Assembly (NCBI GenBank): GCA_023453025.1
Contig: JAEXUD010000066.1
Coordinates: forward strand, 62,001 to 126,000
From: Bacillota bacterium
GTDB lineage: Bacteria; Bacillota; Clostridia; Tissierellales; Sedimentibacteraceae
Direction of reading: 5' to 3'
DNA: 64,000 nucleotides
This document shows positions 27,744 through 36,104 of this stretch, piece after piece (within the stretch, counting starts at the first letter, position 1; each line of letters opens with the position of its first letter). The notes beneath the pieces were generated by a model. It had not been told where the DNA came from and ran no database searches. It worked only from the letters and a program-made list of their open reading frames with translations. The position numbers were made by a program, and so were the translations under genes.

Positions 27744-28871
27744 CTATTTTTTCATCTTTGAATATTTAATTTTATAGAATAACCGTTGAACAAATGCATC
27801 CGCTGTGCTTATATGGTCTGTTATATTCAGCGCTGCCGCATATAAGTCTGCAGCGCATCCTTTTCTTAAAACCATGACAACTGCTTTCGCATCATCTTCA
27901 GTTGCACCGGTGCAGAGCGCGCCTTCATTCTCCAATAAAACAGCATTTTTGTTCTTTAATTCTCCGGCAACAGCTTTCACATTTATTATACCATTTTTCA
28001 CTGTATTTATATTTACACCTGCAATCTGTGCAAAATCATCCAAAAACGGCCTTAAAATTCGTCCGCTACTGCTGACTTTTACTACCTCATCAGCAGTTGA
28101 ATGGATGATATAGTTTACTTTACCTGATTTATATATTTCAGCATGCAATAATGCTTCTCCGGGTGCATCTTCCTGTAGTCCGTCTATATTATAAACAGCA
28201 GACTTCCCTTTACATTCCAAAACAAATGTATTTCCTTCTTTCCGGCTTTTTCCGTAATCGGGAATTTGTATGCTTCTCTCCTTATTTTCCCCACATGCGT
28301 CTTCATACATCTCTTTTGCCATTTTTTCAAGAGTAAGAGCAATTTCAAAAGAATGCTCAAGGCCGGTTCCCATACAAATTGTTCCGTGATTCTTCATTAG
28401 TATGGATTTAGTCCCGGGATTATTACCGACAGCTTCCGCCACTCTTCTTCGTAATTTCTTCGTAGAGGATATACCGTAAGCGGCACATGGAACTTTGTCT
28501 CCTAAAATTCTATTGTATTCATCATTGTACACCTCAATATCCTTTCCTTCAATGCTGATTACAGAAGCCATTGTCTGATGGGTATGAATTATAAAGTTAA
28601 CCTCCGGACACAGCCGGTAAGTGTCTGCATGTATTCCCTTTTCGCTGGAAGGTTTTATGTTTCCCTCATAGGTGCAATCTGCTATATCAACTGCAACTGT
28701 CTGTTCCGGTATCAAGGTTTCATAAGCCAGGCCGCTTGGAGTTATAACAAATTTTTCATCCGAAATTCTAGCGCTGATATTTCCCCATGTCCTTGCTGTA
28801 AGGCCATTGCTCAACAGCATGTTCCCGGCGCTGATTACAAGCTCTTTTGCTTTTTCTGTTGAATGTTTCAT
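27744..28871 (-). CDS. Tandem class II aldolase/adducin-domain protein
   Basis: A 375-residue protein with two class II aldolase domains. The first (about 1-200) has the expected Glu77 (SSEKGIH), zinc ligands His96/His98 (IIHTHQT) and His162 (KNHGTICMG). The second (about 215-345) keeps the fold pattern but has IHSTAD and LENEGALC where the His ligands should be, so it is probably not catalytic. Single-domain relatives (FucA, AraD, MtnB) have about 200-230 residues. It may cleave a phosphorylated sugar or act as an epimerase/dehydratase. It sits between the aminotransferase and TetR in the same operon. Confidence 0.88.
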   Translation of the reverse strand: MKHSTEKAKELVISAGNMLLSNGLTARTWGNISARISDEKFVITPSGLAYETLIPEQTVAVDIADCTYEGNIKPSSEKGIHADTYRLCPEVNFIIHTHQTMASVISIEGKDIEVYNDEYNRILGDKVPCAAYGISSTKKLRRRVAEAVGNNPGTKSILMKNHGTICMGTGLEHSFEIALTLEKMAKEMYEDACGENKERSIQIPDYGKSRKEGNTFVLECKGKSAVYNIDGLQEDAPGEALLHAEIYKSGKVNYIIHSTADEVVKVSSSGRILRPFLDDFAQIAGVNINTVKNGIINVKAVAGELKNKNAVLLENEGALCTGATEDDAKAVVMVLRKGCAADLYAAALNITDHISTADAFVQRLFYKIKYSKMKK

Positions 28872-28902
28872 ATTTACTCCGATCTATGTTCTTAATCAAA
28901 TA

Positions 28903-30390
28903 TCAGGAAATTTCTATAGGTCCGCATTTAGATAAAACTCTGTCAAATCTCAATAGTACATCATCAATCATTTCTTCTGTATATGAGGCATTGGTATACA
29001 GTCTTGAACCGGCTAATGTAACAATACCTTCCGCCATATATGCTGCTCCCATATGCTCCATTTCTTTTTGACGGATGCCTGTTTCCTTTAAAACCTTTGG
29101 TATTTTCCACGGCCTTTTCCAATCCACGGAAAAATGCATGGTTCCTGCATTATCTAAATGACAAATAGAACCCTGATTAAAAGCCACAAAAGGAAGGTCA
29201 TATTTTTTTATTATATCCTGCAAGCCCTTGGTCAAACGATCACCCATACGTCCTGCAGCTTCACAGGCATTAGTTTTTTCAATCTCACATAGTGTATAAT
29301 ATCCTGCCGCACAGGATACGGGAGTTGCCGCCATTGTACCGCCGCACATAGCTTTCGGGATTTTTTTACCTGATGAATCAATCCCGGCACCCAGATGCGC
29401 CATGCACTCCTTGTGTCCTCCTATTCCTCCGGCACCGGGATAACCTCCTGCAATTATCTTACCGAAGACTGTCAGGTCGGGGTCCACGTCAAAATATCCT
29501 TGTGCTCCGCTTGTTCCGATACGGAATCCGGTAACCACCTCATCAAATATTAAAAGTGCTCCATACTCATGAGCTAACTGCTCCGCTCCCTTTATAAATT
29601 CTTTTGAAACCGGTCTGGTACCGCTCTCCGGACCCATAGGCTCAATATATACCGCTGCTGTACCTCCGTACAATTTATTTTTTTTCAGTTTTCTTTCAAG
29701 GTCATCAAGGTCGTTGGGGAAAAATTCGTCCGTGTGTTTAAACACAAAATTCGGCACGCCCTTTGACATCAGGCCCTTTGTTCCGGGAACGCGTATGCCG
29801 TAAGCAAGCTGATCGGACCATCCGTGATATGCTCCGCCCATTTTCAAAATATTTTTCTTTCCGGTTTTCAACCTTGCAATACGGGCGGCACACATACATG
29901 CTTCAGTTCCGGAGCCCAGCATACGGAACATTTCAACAGACGGCACCATTTCTGATATTTTCTTAGCCAGTTTATATTCATATTCGTGAAAAAGCCCGGT
30001 TGAAGGACCGCATGTGTTTAAAAGCTCTATAACCTGCTCTCTTACAGCAGGCGGATTGCTCCCCAATATAGTGGGGCCTCCTGCCTGCAGCAGGTCATAA
30101 TACCAATTCCCGTCAATATCATATAATTTTGCGCCTTCAGCTTTCGTTATTACAATAGGAAAAGGATAATTAAATGCCAGGTTATGCTGTACTCCTCCGG
30201 GTATTATCTCTCTGGCTTCGTCAATCATAGCTTTAGATTTAGTACATTTCTCATTAAAATAATTTTCAACATATTCATCTAATGATGACTTCTGAATAGA
30301 ATACACCGGCTTCCTGATTAATTCATCAAGCTGCTTGGTAACCTTTTCTGCATCAAGATAATTATCAATGGCAAATCCGTTATAAGCCAT
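28903..30390 (-). CDS. Class III aminotransferase (glutamate-1-semialdehyde aminomutase-like)
   Basis: A 495-residue PLP enzyme. PLP Lys311 lies in FGKIIAGGYPG, the ring-contacting Asp283 in IFDEVVTGFRIG, and the phosphate-binding GSGTEA at 159-164. It resembles HemL, but HemL has about 430 residues and no other heme gene is nearby. The N-terminal 60-residue extension and the operon partners suggest a catabolic aminotransferase acting on an amino sugar or omega-amino acid; that is inference. ATG 30390 follows AAAGGAGGTAAC. First gene of the TetR-controlled operon. Confidence 0.88.
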   Translation of the reverse strand: MAYNGFAIDNYLDAEKVTKQLDELIRKPVYSIQKSSLDEYVENYFNEKCTKSKAMIDEAREIIPGGVQHNLAFNYPFPIVITKAEGAKLYDIDGNWYYDLLQAGGPTILGSNPPAVREQVIELLNTCGPSTGLFHEYEYKLAKKISEMVPSVEMFRMLGSGTEACMCAARIARLKTGKKNILKMGGAYHGWSDQLAYGIRVPGTKGLMSKGVPNFVFKHTDEFFPNDLDDLERKLKKNKLYGGTAAVYIEPMGPESGTRPVSKEFIKGAEQLAHEYGALLIFDEVVTGFRIGTSGAQGYFDVDPDLTVFGKIIAGGYPGAGGIGGHKECMAHLGAGIDSSGKKIPKAMCGGTMAATPVSCAAGYYTLCEIEKTNACEAAGRMGDRLTKGLQDIIKKYDLPFVAFNQGSICHLDNAGTMHFSVDWKRPWKIPKVLKETGIRQKEMEHMGAAYMAEGIVTLAGSRLYTNASYTEEMIDDVLLRFDRVLSKCGPIEIS

Positions 30391-30409
30391 ATGTTACCTC
30401 CTTTTTCTT

Positions 30410-30425
30410 GTGAATCATTATTCAC
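30410..30425. promoter_or_regulatory. TetR-type operator, copy A
   Basis: GTGAATCATTATTCAC: 6-base perfect arms about 4 central bases, between the -10 box and the ribosome site of the aminotransferase operon. Confidence 0.75.
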
Positions 30426-30436
30426 GTCATACACAT

Positions 30437-30465
30437 ATTATATTCTTCCACTTATTTCCTGTCAA
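30437..30465 (-). promoter_or_regulatory. Consensus promoter of the aminotransferase-aldolase operon
   Basis: Minus strand TTGACA (30460-30465), 17 bases, TATAAT (30437-30442): exact consensus, so strong unless repressed through the adjacent operator. Confidence 0.85.
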
Positions 30466-30571
30466 CAGTAAATTATATGTTCTATGCACTTGTATTCTCA
30501 TGATATGACTGACTTTTCCATTGAGTTGTAATTTGACAAGGGGTAGTCCGGTAATTATAATTCGTAATCTA

Positions 30572-31045
30572 TTATGGTTTCTTTTTAGCCAGATCGTTAG
30601 TATCGATAGATTTCCGGAATACGTAAAATCGATCAAATAAAAATTCAAGAGTAAAGTTGCTCAGCATAATCAGCAGAGTAACTATGTATTCGTTCCAAAG
30701 AAGAGTATCTGCAAGGTATCCCCCCAAAATTGTTGAAAATGGGGTAAATACACAATAGAAGCCGAATGTTTTCAGCATGGCAGCGGATACATTGTCCGAA
30801 GAACGAAAAGTATACCGGCGGTTCAAGGTAAAATTCCACAATACAGACAAAACCAATGCTGCTAAATAACATGGCCAATAGGGCAAATTTGTCAGCTCAT
30901 TAAGCAATGAAAAGGTAACTATCTCTATTATTCCGGCTGAAGCCGAGAATAATGTGAATTTAAAACCGCGAATTATTTCCTTTTTTAAGTTCTGATCATT
31001 CTTGTCATCATACTTTTCATCTTCTTTTTTTGATTCAGTATTCAT
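30572..31045 (-). CDS. GtrA-like membrane protein
   Basis: A 157-residue GtrA/DPMS-type protein with four predicted membrane segments after a charged N-terminus (NTESKKEDEKYDDKND). Family features are the SAGIIEIVTFSLLNE and LWNFTLNRRYTF segments; GtrA proteins help flip lipid-linked sugars in cell-surface glycosylation. I place the start at ATG 31045, behind GTGGAGG. The same frame is open to an ATG at 31114 that encodes the duplicated MAYNGFAI peptide, so a 180-residue form is possible. Control by the copied promoter/operator would put it in the TetR regulon. Confidence 0.85.
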   Translation of the reverse strand: MNTESKKEDEKYDDKNDQNLKKEIIRGFKFTLFSASAGIIEIVTFSLLNELTNLPYWPCYLAALVLSVLWNFTLNRRYTFRSSDNVSAAMLKTFGFYCVFTPFSTILGGYLADTLLWNEYIVTLLIMLSNFTLEFLFDRFYVFRKSIDTNDLAKKKP

Positions 31046-31132
31046 TCTTACCTCCACTTTTAAAATTAAATAAGTTGCAAACTTACCTGCAATGGCAAAT
31101 CCGTTGTAAGCCATTGTTGCACCTCTTTTCTC

Positions 31133-31148
31133 GTGAATATATATTCAC
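31133..31148. promoter_or_regulatory. TetR-type operator, copy B
   Basis: GTGAATATATATTCAC, a perfect 16-base palindrome. It has the same arms as copy A and a different centre, and lies in the same place relative to the -10 box. Confidence 0.75.
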
Positions 31149-31159
31149 ATCTTAAATAC

Positions 31160-31188
31160 ATTATATTGTTCCATTAATTTCCTGTCAA
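31160..31188 (-). promoter_or_regulatory. Consensus promoter of the gtrA-like gene
   Basis: Minus strand TTGACA (31183-31188), 17 bases, TATAAT (31160-31165). It is the copied promoter. Confidence 0.82.
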
Positions 31189-31198
31189 CAAAAAAATA

Positions 31199-31230
31199 AT
31201 CCACATTCCGTTTACAACCGAAATGTGGAT
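31199..31230 (-). terminator. Terminator of the rocB-alsT unit
   Basis: 12-base arms with one mismatch (31199-31210 and 31219-31230). On the minus strand it is followed by TTATTTTTT. It lies between the symporter stop and the next promoter. Confidence 0.8.
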
Positions 31231-31308
31231 ATTCTAAACTGTCTGAAGCGGTGCCTGCTTGGGCTATTGTAAAGCATGCACTTTTTTTAATAAATAATCT
31301 TAATTCTG

Positions 31309-32715
31309 TTATTTAGCGGAAAGGTTCTTTTGATTATTGATATCCTTCAAATAGTATTCTTCCGAATTGAAAAATTCTTTTGTTTTTGCAACTACAACTC
31401 CCGATAAACCGATCACACCAATCATGTTGGGTATAACGGATAATCCAAATAAAAAGTCAAGGAATATCCATAGAAACTGCAATCCTCCAATTGCTCCTGC
31501 AAAACATGCACCTAGATAAACATAACGCATAACAAGTGAAAAGTTTTTACCAAAAAGATATTCTGCCAATTTTTCACCGTAAAACAGAATAACATATATA
31601 GTGGATATAACAAATAAAAGAACTGAAAAGCTGACTATTATTCCTCCGATTGGTCCATAAAAATTATTGAATGCCTGAGCTGACATAGCCGAAGCCTCTA
31701 TATTCGGTAACTTCCATATATCTGTACTTAAAATAACCAAAGCGGTCATAGTACAAATCAAAATCGTGTCCACAAACACAGTAATCATTCCCCAGAATCC
31801 TTGGCGAACCGGATGATCTGTTTTAGCGGCTGAATGTGCTATAGGAGCACTTCCCATCCCTGCTTCATTCGAGTAAGCACCTCTTGCTATACCCCATCTC
31901 ATTGCCAAAGCTACCGTACTCCCGGCGAATCCGCCAACTGCTGCATGCGCTGTAAAAGCACCTTTAACGATTTCCAGCAATACCGAAGGAATTGCCGCAA
32001 TATTGGCAATTATAATAAACAAGCACCCCAGCATATAAAGTGATGCCATAAATGGTACAAATTTTTCGGAAATTTTTCCGATTCTGGAAACACCGCCGAC
32101 AACAATCAAACCAACTATTACAGTAATAATAATACCCGAAATATTTTTATCCAGCCCCAGAGATGCGGCAGAACCGGCGGCAGAATTTGCCTGAACCATG
32201 ATACCTGATACAATTGTAAGCATGAATAGAAAAGCATAGGTGTTGCCAAGTGCTTTAGACTTCAATCCATTTTTCAGGTAGTACATAGGCCCGCCTACAT
32301 AATCACCTTTAGAATTTTTTTCTCTGAATACAATACCGAGCACAACTTCTGAATACATAGTGATCATACCCAAAATTGCAGTAACCCACATCCAAAATAC
32401 AGCCCCCGGTCCTCCAAAATAAATTGCTACCGGAACACCTACAATATTTGCCGCGCCAACTGTAGAAGCAAGTGCTGTAGTCATTGCCTGAAATGGCGTA
32501 AGGCTTCCTTCTCCATCTTTTTCATCCTCAGAACCTTTTTTCTTTTTAAATAATGAACCTAATGTCTGTGACCAAATATAACTAAAATGTGTGACCTGCA
32601 AAAATTTCAATCTGAATGAGAGGAAAATACCGCCTCCAAGTAAAAGTATCAGCATAAAAGGCCCCCAAAGCATTCCTGTTGCAGTGTTAATAAAATTTAC
32701 AATTACATCTTTCAT
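31309..32715 (-). CDS. Sodium:amino acid (alanine/glycine) symporter, AGCS family
   Basis: A 468-residue integral membrane protein of the AlsT/AgcS family with about 10-11 predicted membrane segments. Typical segments are ALASTVGAANIVGVPVAI, GGPGAVFWMWVTAILGM and RWGIARGAYSNEAGMGSAPIAHSAA. It would import an amino acid with sodium. It lies 26 bases after the RocB-like gene, so it is probably co-transcribed; the pairing suggests uptake of what the peptidase handles or releases. Confidence 0.93.
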   Translation of the reverse strand: MKDVIVNFINTATGMLWGPFMLILLLGGGIFLSFRLKFLQVTHFSYIWSQTLGSLFKKKKGSEDEKDGEGSLTPFQAMTTALASTVGAANIVGVPVAIYFGGPGAVFWMWVTAILGMITMYSEVVLGIVFREKNSKGDYVGGPMYYLKNGLKSKALGNTYAFLFMLTIVSGIMVQANSAAGSAASLGLDKNISGIIITVIVGLIVVGGVSRIGKISEKFVPFMASLYMLGCLFIIIANIAAIPSVLLEIVKGAFTAHAAVGGFAGSTVALAMRWGIARGAYSNEAGMGSAPIAHSAAKTDHPVRQGFWGMITVFVDTILICTMTALVILSTDIWKLPNIEASAMSAQAFNNFYGPIGGIIVSFSVLLFVISTIYVILFYGEKLAEYLFGKNFSLVMRYVYLGACFAGAIGGLQFLWIFLDFLFGLSVIPNMIGVIGLSGVVVAKTKEFFNSEEYYLKDINNQKNLSAK

Positions 32716-32741
32716 TATTTACCTCCTGTTTTATTTTAGAT

Positions 32742-34367
32742 TTATAAAAATAATTTCTTTATTAATTCGCTAATCAATGTATATATGTTAGTATTCAAAT
32801 CTTTAATGTATACTCGTTCTGTGAATTTATGCAAATCCTTCCCCCAGGGACCAATATTTATAACCGGAATCGAAAAAGAACTAATTGTTTCAAAAGGTAT
32901 TGAATATAAACCATCTTTCAGAAGCGGCATATTGTTTTTAATATATGGAACTGTTGAATCATAGTTTTGCAGTGAAACATAGCTCAAATCCGAAATCCCC
33001 ATAAAGTAATGCTTTTTTTGCACTTCATTTCCATATAGCGATAAATTAATTTCACTTAAGATATTTGATACTTCTCTGATTTTAGAGTCCAAGTGTTCAA
33101 ATTTAACATTTGATATGTGAGGGTAATATGGGGGTGAAATCGCTATAACAACAGCCGGTCCACTGTATTGTGTAAAATTCATAATTTCCTTTATAATTTC
33201 AAAGTTGCTCTCAGGCATTGACATCTTTCCGCTTTTTATACTTTCAGAAATTTTTACATAAGTTTTTTCCAAAATGTTTTCAACTTTACCTTTATCCTTT
33301 TTAATGGCATCTGATAAAAACTCATCATAAAGTCTTACATTTATGGGAAAAGAGCACCTATGCTCTGAATTTCCATAAAAAATATCTGCATTTCTATTAT
33401 AATTTTCTATAGCTTCTTTTAAAGAATCCGCACAAATCTTCTTCATTATCGACAGAATATCCTTAGGTGTCTTGGTTAAGGTTAAAAAACTTAAAAATCC
33501 ACCTGCAGATTCGGGTATGGAGGCATCATAGCACTCCTTAAAATCTCTTGCGAAGCTCCAGGAAGGAGGCGGTGCTATTTCTCCTAAATCTCTGTCACAC
33601 AGCTCACTGTTTATCTCTGTATTATTTATTATCTTAGAAAGAATCAGGTTAGGGTTAAATCCGTTAAATATTTCTCCAATGTGACTTTTTACACCCCTTA
33701 CATAGACAGTTATCATTGTTTTACCAACTGAACCTTCATAAATTACAGGTATATTATCATCTTCCCTCATATGCGGTTCTGAATTAATTACAAGTGAATA
33801 TTCTAACTTGTATTTTTCATCTAAACTTTTAAGCAATATGCCTGCATGACGCATCCCTGCCGAAAGCGTTTCCTCATCGGGTACAGATAGAAATAAAATA
33901 TTTGCTTCACACTCATCAGTTTGTGCAAAGTCTTCAAGTACTTTAAGCTGTATGCACATCCCGCCTTTCATATCAGCTGTTCCGCGGCCAAACATCCATT
34001 CTTCCGACAATAAATCCCCAGTTATTTCATCGTTTAATTTCATATTCCTTAATTTTTCAGCAATTTTTTCTGTATCATGAGCTATATCTTTTAAGTTTCC
34101 ATAATCATTTACATCTACTGCATCATGATGATTCAAAAGGATAACGGTTTTATCACTGTTGCCTTTCTTTAATGCCCATATAATGCTCCTCCCTAAATCA
34201 TCTGATGGAATTCTTTCCATTCCGTAGTATCCGGTTGTATCAAAATACGGGATATCAGAAATATGCTTTAAAATTGCATTCTCCATATCAATTTCCATTT
34301 CTGTGTGAGTGTCACTTTGAATAGAAACAAAAAATTTAAGCATATCTATTATGTTACTTTCTTTCAA
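32742..34367 (-). CDS. M20-family peptidase, RocB-like
   Basis: A 541-residue M20 metallopeptidase similar to RocB of the arginine utilisation operon. Metal-site regions are LLNHHDAVDV (His80, His81, Asp82), GRGTADMKGGM and SVPDEETLSAG. RocB's exact substrate is not established. I place the start at TTG 34367, with GGAGG 7 bases upstream; an ATG nine codons earlier (34394) overlaps that site. It is divergent from a YtcJ-like amidohydrolase gene. Confidence 0.88.
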   Translation of the reverse strand: MKESNIIDMLKFFVSIQSDTHTEMEIDMENAILKHISDIPYFDTTGYYGMERIPSDDLGRSIIWALKKGNSDKTVILLNHHDAVDVNDYGNLKDIAHDTEKIAEKLRNMKLNDEITGDLLSEEWMFGRGTADMKGGMCIQLKVLEDFAQTDECEANILFLSVPDEETLSAGMRHAGILLKSLDEKYKLEYSLVINSEPHMREDDNIPVIYEGSVGKTMITVYVRGVKSHIGEIFNGFNPNLILSKIINNTEINSELCDRDLGEIAPPPSWSFARDFKECYDASIPESAGGFLSFLTLTKTPKDILSIMKKICADSLKEAIENYNRNADIFYGNSEHRCSFPINVRLYDEFLSDAIKKDKGKVENILEKTYVKISESIKSGKMSMPESNFEIIKEIMNFTQYSGPAVVIAISPPYYPHISNVKFEHLDSKIREVSNILSEINLSLYGNEVQKKHYFMGISDLSYVSLQNYDSTVPYIKNNMPLLKDGLYSIPFETISSFSIPVINIGPWGKDLHKFTERVYIKDLNTNIYTLISELIKKLFL

Positions 34368-34506
34368 TATTACACCTCCAAAACCTTCATTCACTTAAGT
34401 GATGGTATTATAGACATTATATCAGCTATCCGTTTGATAAAAGTTACATGTATCGTTTGAAAATCGTTTAAATATCATTTTTTATATTGTTTTTATTATT
34501 TTTGCT

Positions 34507-34512
34507 GTATAA
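34507..34512 (+). promoter_or_regulatory. Candidate extended -10 box for the amidohydrolase unit
   Basis: TGCTGTATAATAAAT: TATAAT in the divergent spacer. The -35 is not clear (TTGTTT at 15-bp spacing). Confidence 0.4.
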
Positions 34513-34544
34513 TAAATTATGCTATAAAACATGGAGGCTGCATT

Positions 34545-36104
34545 TTGAGTATAGATAAGATCTTATTTAACGGAAATATCATAACTATGAGACATGAATC
34601 TGAAAGGCTGGAAGCTATAGCAATATCCGGTGATAAAATTGTTGCTGCAGGAAAAAACAGCGATATATTAGCTATGAAATCTGATAATTCAGAATTGATT
34701 AACCTAGATAAGAAAACAGTGCTCCCGGGTTTTTTTGATTCCCATCTTCATTTAGTTTCAACTATTCTAAGCAACATAGCAATAAACTGCTTTGAAGCAA
34801 AATCCATTTCTGAAATATTAGAATTAATTGAAGCTGAAAAAAATGACATGGGCAATATGCCTTTAATCTACGGCAAGGGAATTTCAGATTTTACATTAAA
34901 AGAAAAAAGGTTTCCTACACGAAGAGAAATAGACCTTGTTGCACCTAATATCCCTGTAGTCCTCAGCAGTATAGAATTCCATACAGTTATTGTGAATTCC
35001 TATGCAATGCATTTATTTAACATTCCGTTCACAACTAATTCTTTTGAGAAGGATTCACAAAACAGATTTACCGGGAAAATAAGCAACCGCGGAAGCTACA
35101 TAGCAAGAAAGAAAATGTTTGAAATGATAAGTGATAAAATCTACCTGGATAATTTGGACAAAACAATGTCTCAAATTATAAAAAAAGGCATAACAACAGC
35201 AGTTACTGTTGAAGGAGGCTCATTGTTCCATGATAATCATGCTGAATTCATTTTAAATAATAAAGACGTATTTCCTATTGATGTTGAATTATTCTATTCT
35301 ACAACAAATACCTCTAAAATATTAGGTGCCGGACTGCCCAGAATAGGCGGAGATATTTTTTTGGACGGCTCATTTCGTTCACAAAATGCAGCTCTTTATG
35401 ACCCATATAGCGATAATAATAATTCAACCGGATTTTTATTCTTTAACCGTGATGAATTATTTGAATTCATATCACAGTCCGACAATCTACGGCTTCAAAT
35501 CGCTATACATGCTGTAGGCCCAAGAGCAATAGATATGCTCCTGGACTGCTATGAACAAGCAATGAAAGAAAATAATACCAGTAATCAAAGACATCGTATA
35601 GAGCATTTTGAGCTCCCTACTGAAAAACAAATACTTAAAGCTAAAGAATTAAATCTGGTATTGGCAATGCATCCGACATATGAGCTTTATTTCAGAGAAA
35701 AGGGAGATATGTACGATACTCGCATCGGTTACGAAAGATCAAGATTAACAAACCCTTTAAAAAACATTATAGATAAAGGTATTACAGTTGCAGGCTGCTC
35801 GGACAGCGATGTTCTCCCGATAGATACAATGCTTGGCGTACATGCTGCAGCAAATCATATCAATGAAAGTTCAAGAATTTCAACCTATGAAGCTCTTAAA
35901 ATGTATACAATAAATGGGGCTTATGGCATTTTTCAAGAAAATATAAAAGGAACTATAGACAAAAATAAATTAGCTGACCTTGTTGTGCTTTCTTCCGACC
36001 CAATAACAACGAAAAAGGAATATCTAAAAGACATAAAAGTTCTTCTCACAATGAAATCCGGAAAAATATTGCATAATTCTCTTGGAGGATTAAGGTATGA
36101 TTGA
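34545..36104 (+). CDS. Amidohydrolase 3 family protein (YtcJ-like)
   Basis: A 519-residue metal-dependent hydrolase. DSHLHLV near residue 65 and the YEAL..YTINGAYGIFQENIKGTID..KLADLVVLSSDP tail are typical of YtcJ/imidazolonepropionase-like amidohydrolases. Further metal ligands are seen in AIHAVG, HRIEHFE and CSDSDVLPIDTM. The start TTG 34545 has GGAGG 7 bases upstream. It overlaps the next (regulator) gene by 8 bases. The substrate is not known for most of this family. Confidence 0.88.
   Translation: MSIDKILFNGNIITMRHESERLEAIAISGDKIVAAGKNSDILAMKSDNSELINLDKKTVLPGFFDSHLHLVSTILSNIAINCFEAKSISEILELIEAEKNDMGNMPLIYGKGISDFTLKEKRFPTRREIDLVAPNIPVVLSSIEFHTVIVNSYAMHLFNIPFTTNSFEKDSQNRFTGKISNRGSYIARKKMFEMISDKIYLDNLDKTMSQIIKKGITTAVTVEGGSLFHDNHAEFILNNKDVFPIDVELFYSTTNTSKILGAGLPRIGGDIFLDGSFRSQNAALYDPYSDNNNSTGFLFFNRDELFEFISQSDNLRLQIAIHAVGPRAIDMLLDCYEQAMKENNTSNQRHRIEHFELPTEKQILKAKELNLVLAMHPTYELYFREKGDMYDTRIGYERSRLTNPLKNIIDKGITVAGCSDSDVLPIDTMLGVHAAANHINESSRISTYEALKMYTINGAYGIFQENIKGTIDKNKLADLVVLSSDPITTKKEYLKDIKVLLTMKSGKILHNSLGGLRYD

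Larger units (their letters stand above)
30366..30467. repeat. Duplicated promoter/operator/5'-codon block, copy A
   Basis: About 100 bases covering the first 8 codons of the aminotransferase gene (MAYNGFAI), its ribosome site, operator and promoter. It recurs with scattered differences at 31090-31190 in the same orientation. Confidence 0.85.
31090..31190. repeat. Duplicated promoter/operator/5'-codon block, copy B
   Basis: Direct-repeat copy of 30366-30467, with the 8 start codons fused in frame to sequence leading into the GtrA-like gene. Differences to copy A are spread out, but the -35, -10, operator arms and the MAYNGFAI codons are kept. Confidence 0.85.

Noticed and set aside
28903..30390. 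Calling the class III aminotransferase HemL
   Set aside because: It is 60 residues longer than HemL, sits in a carbohydrate-type operon with TetR, and no other heme gene is present.
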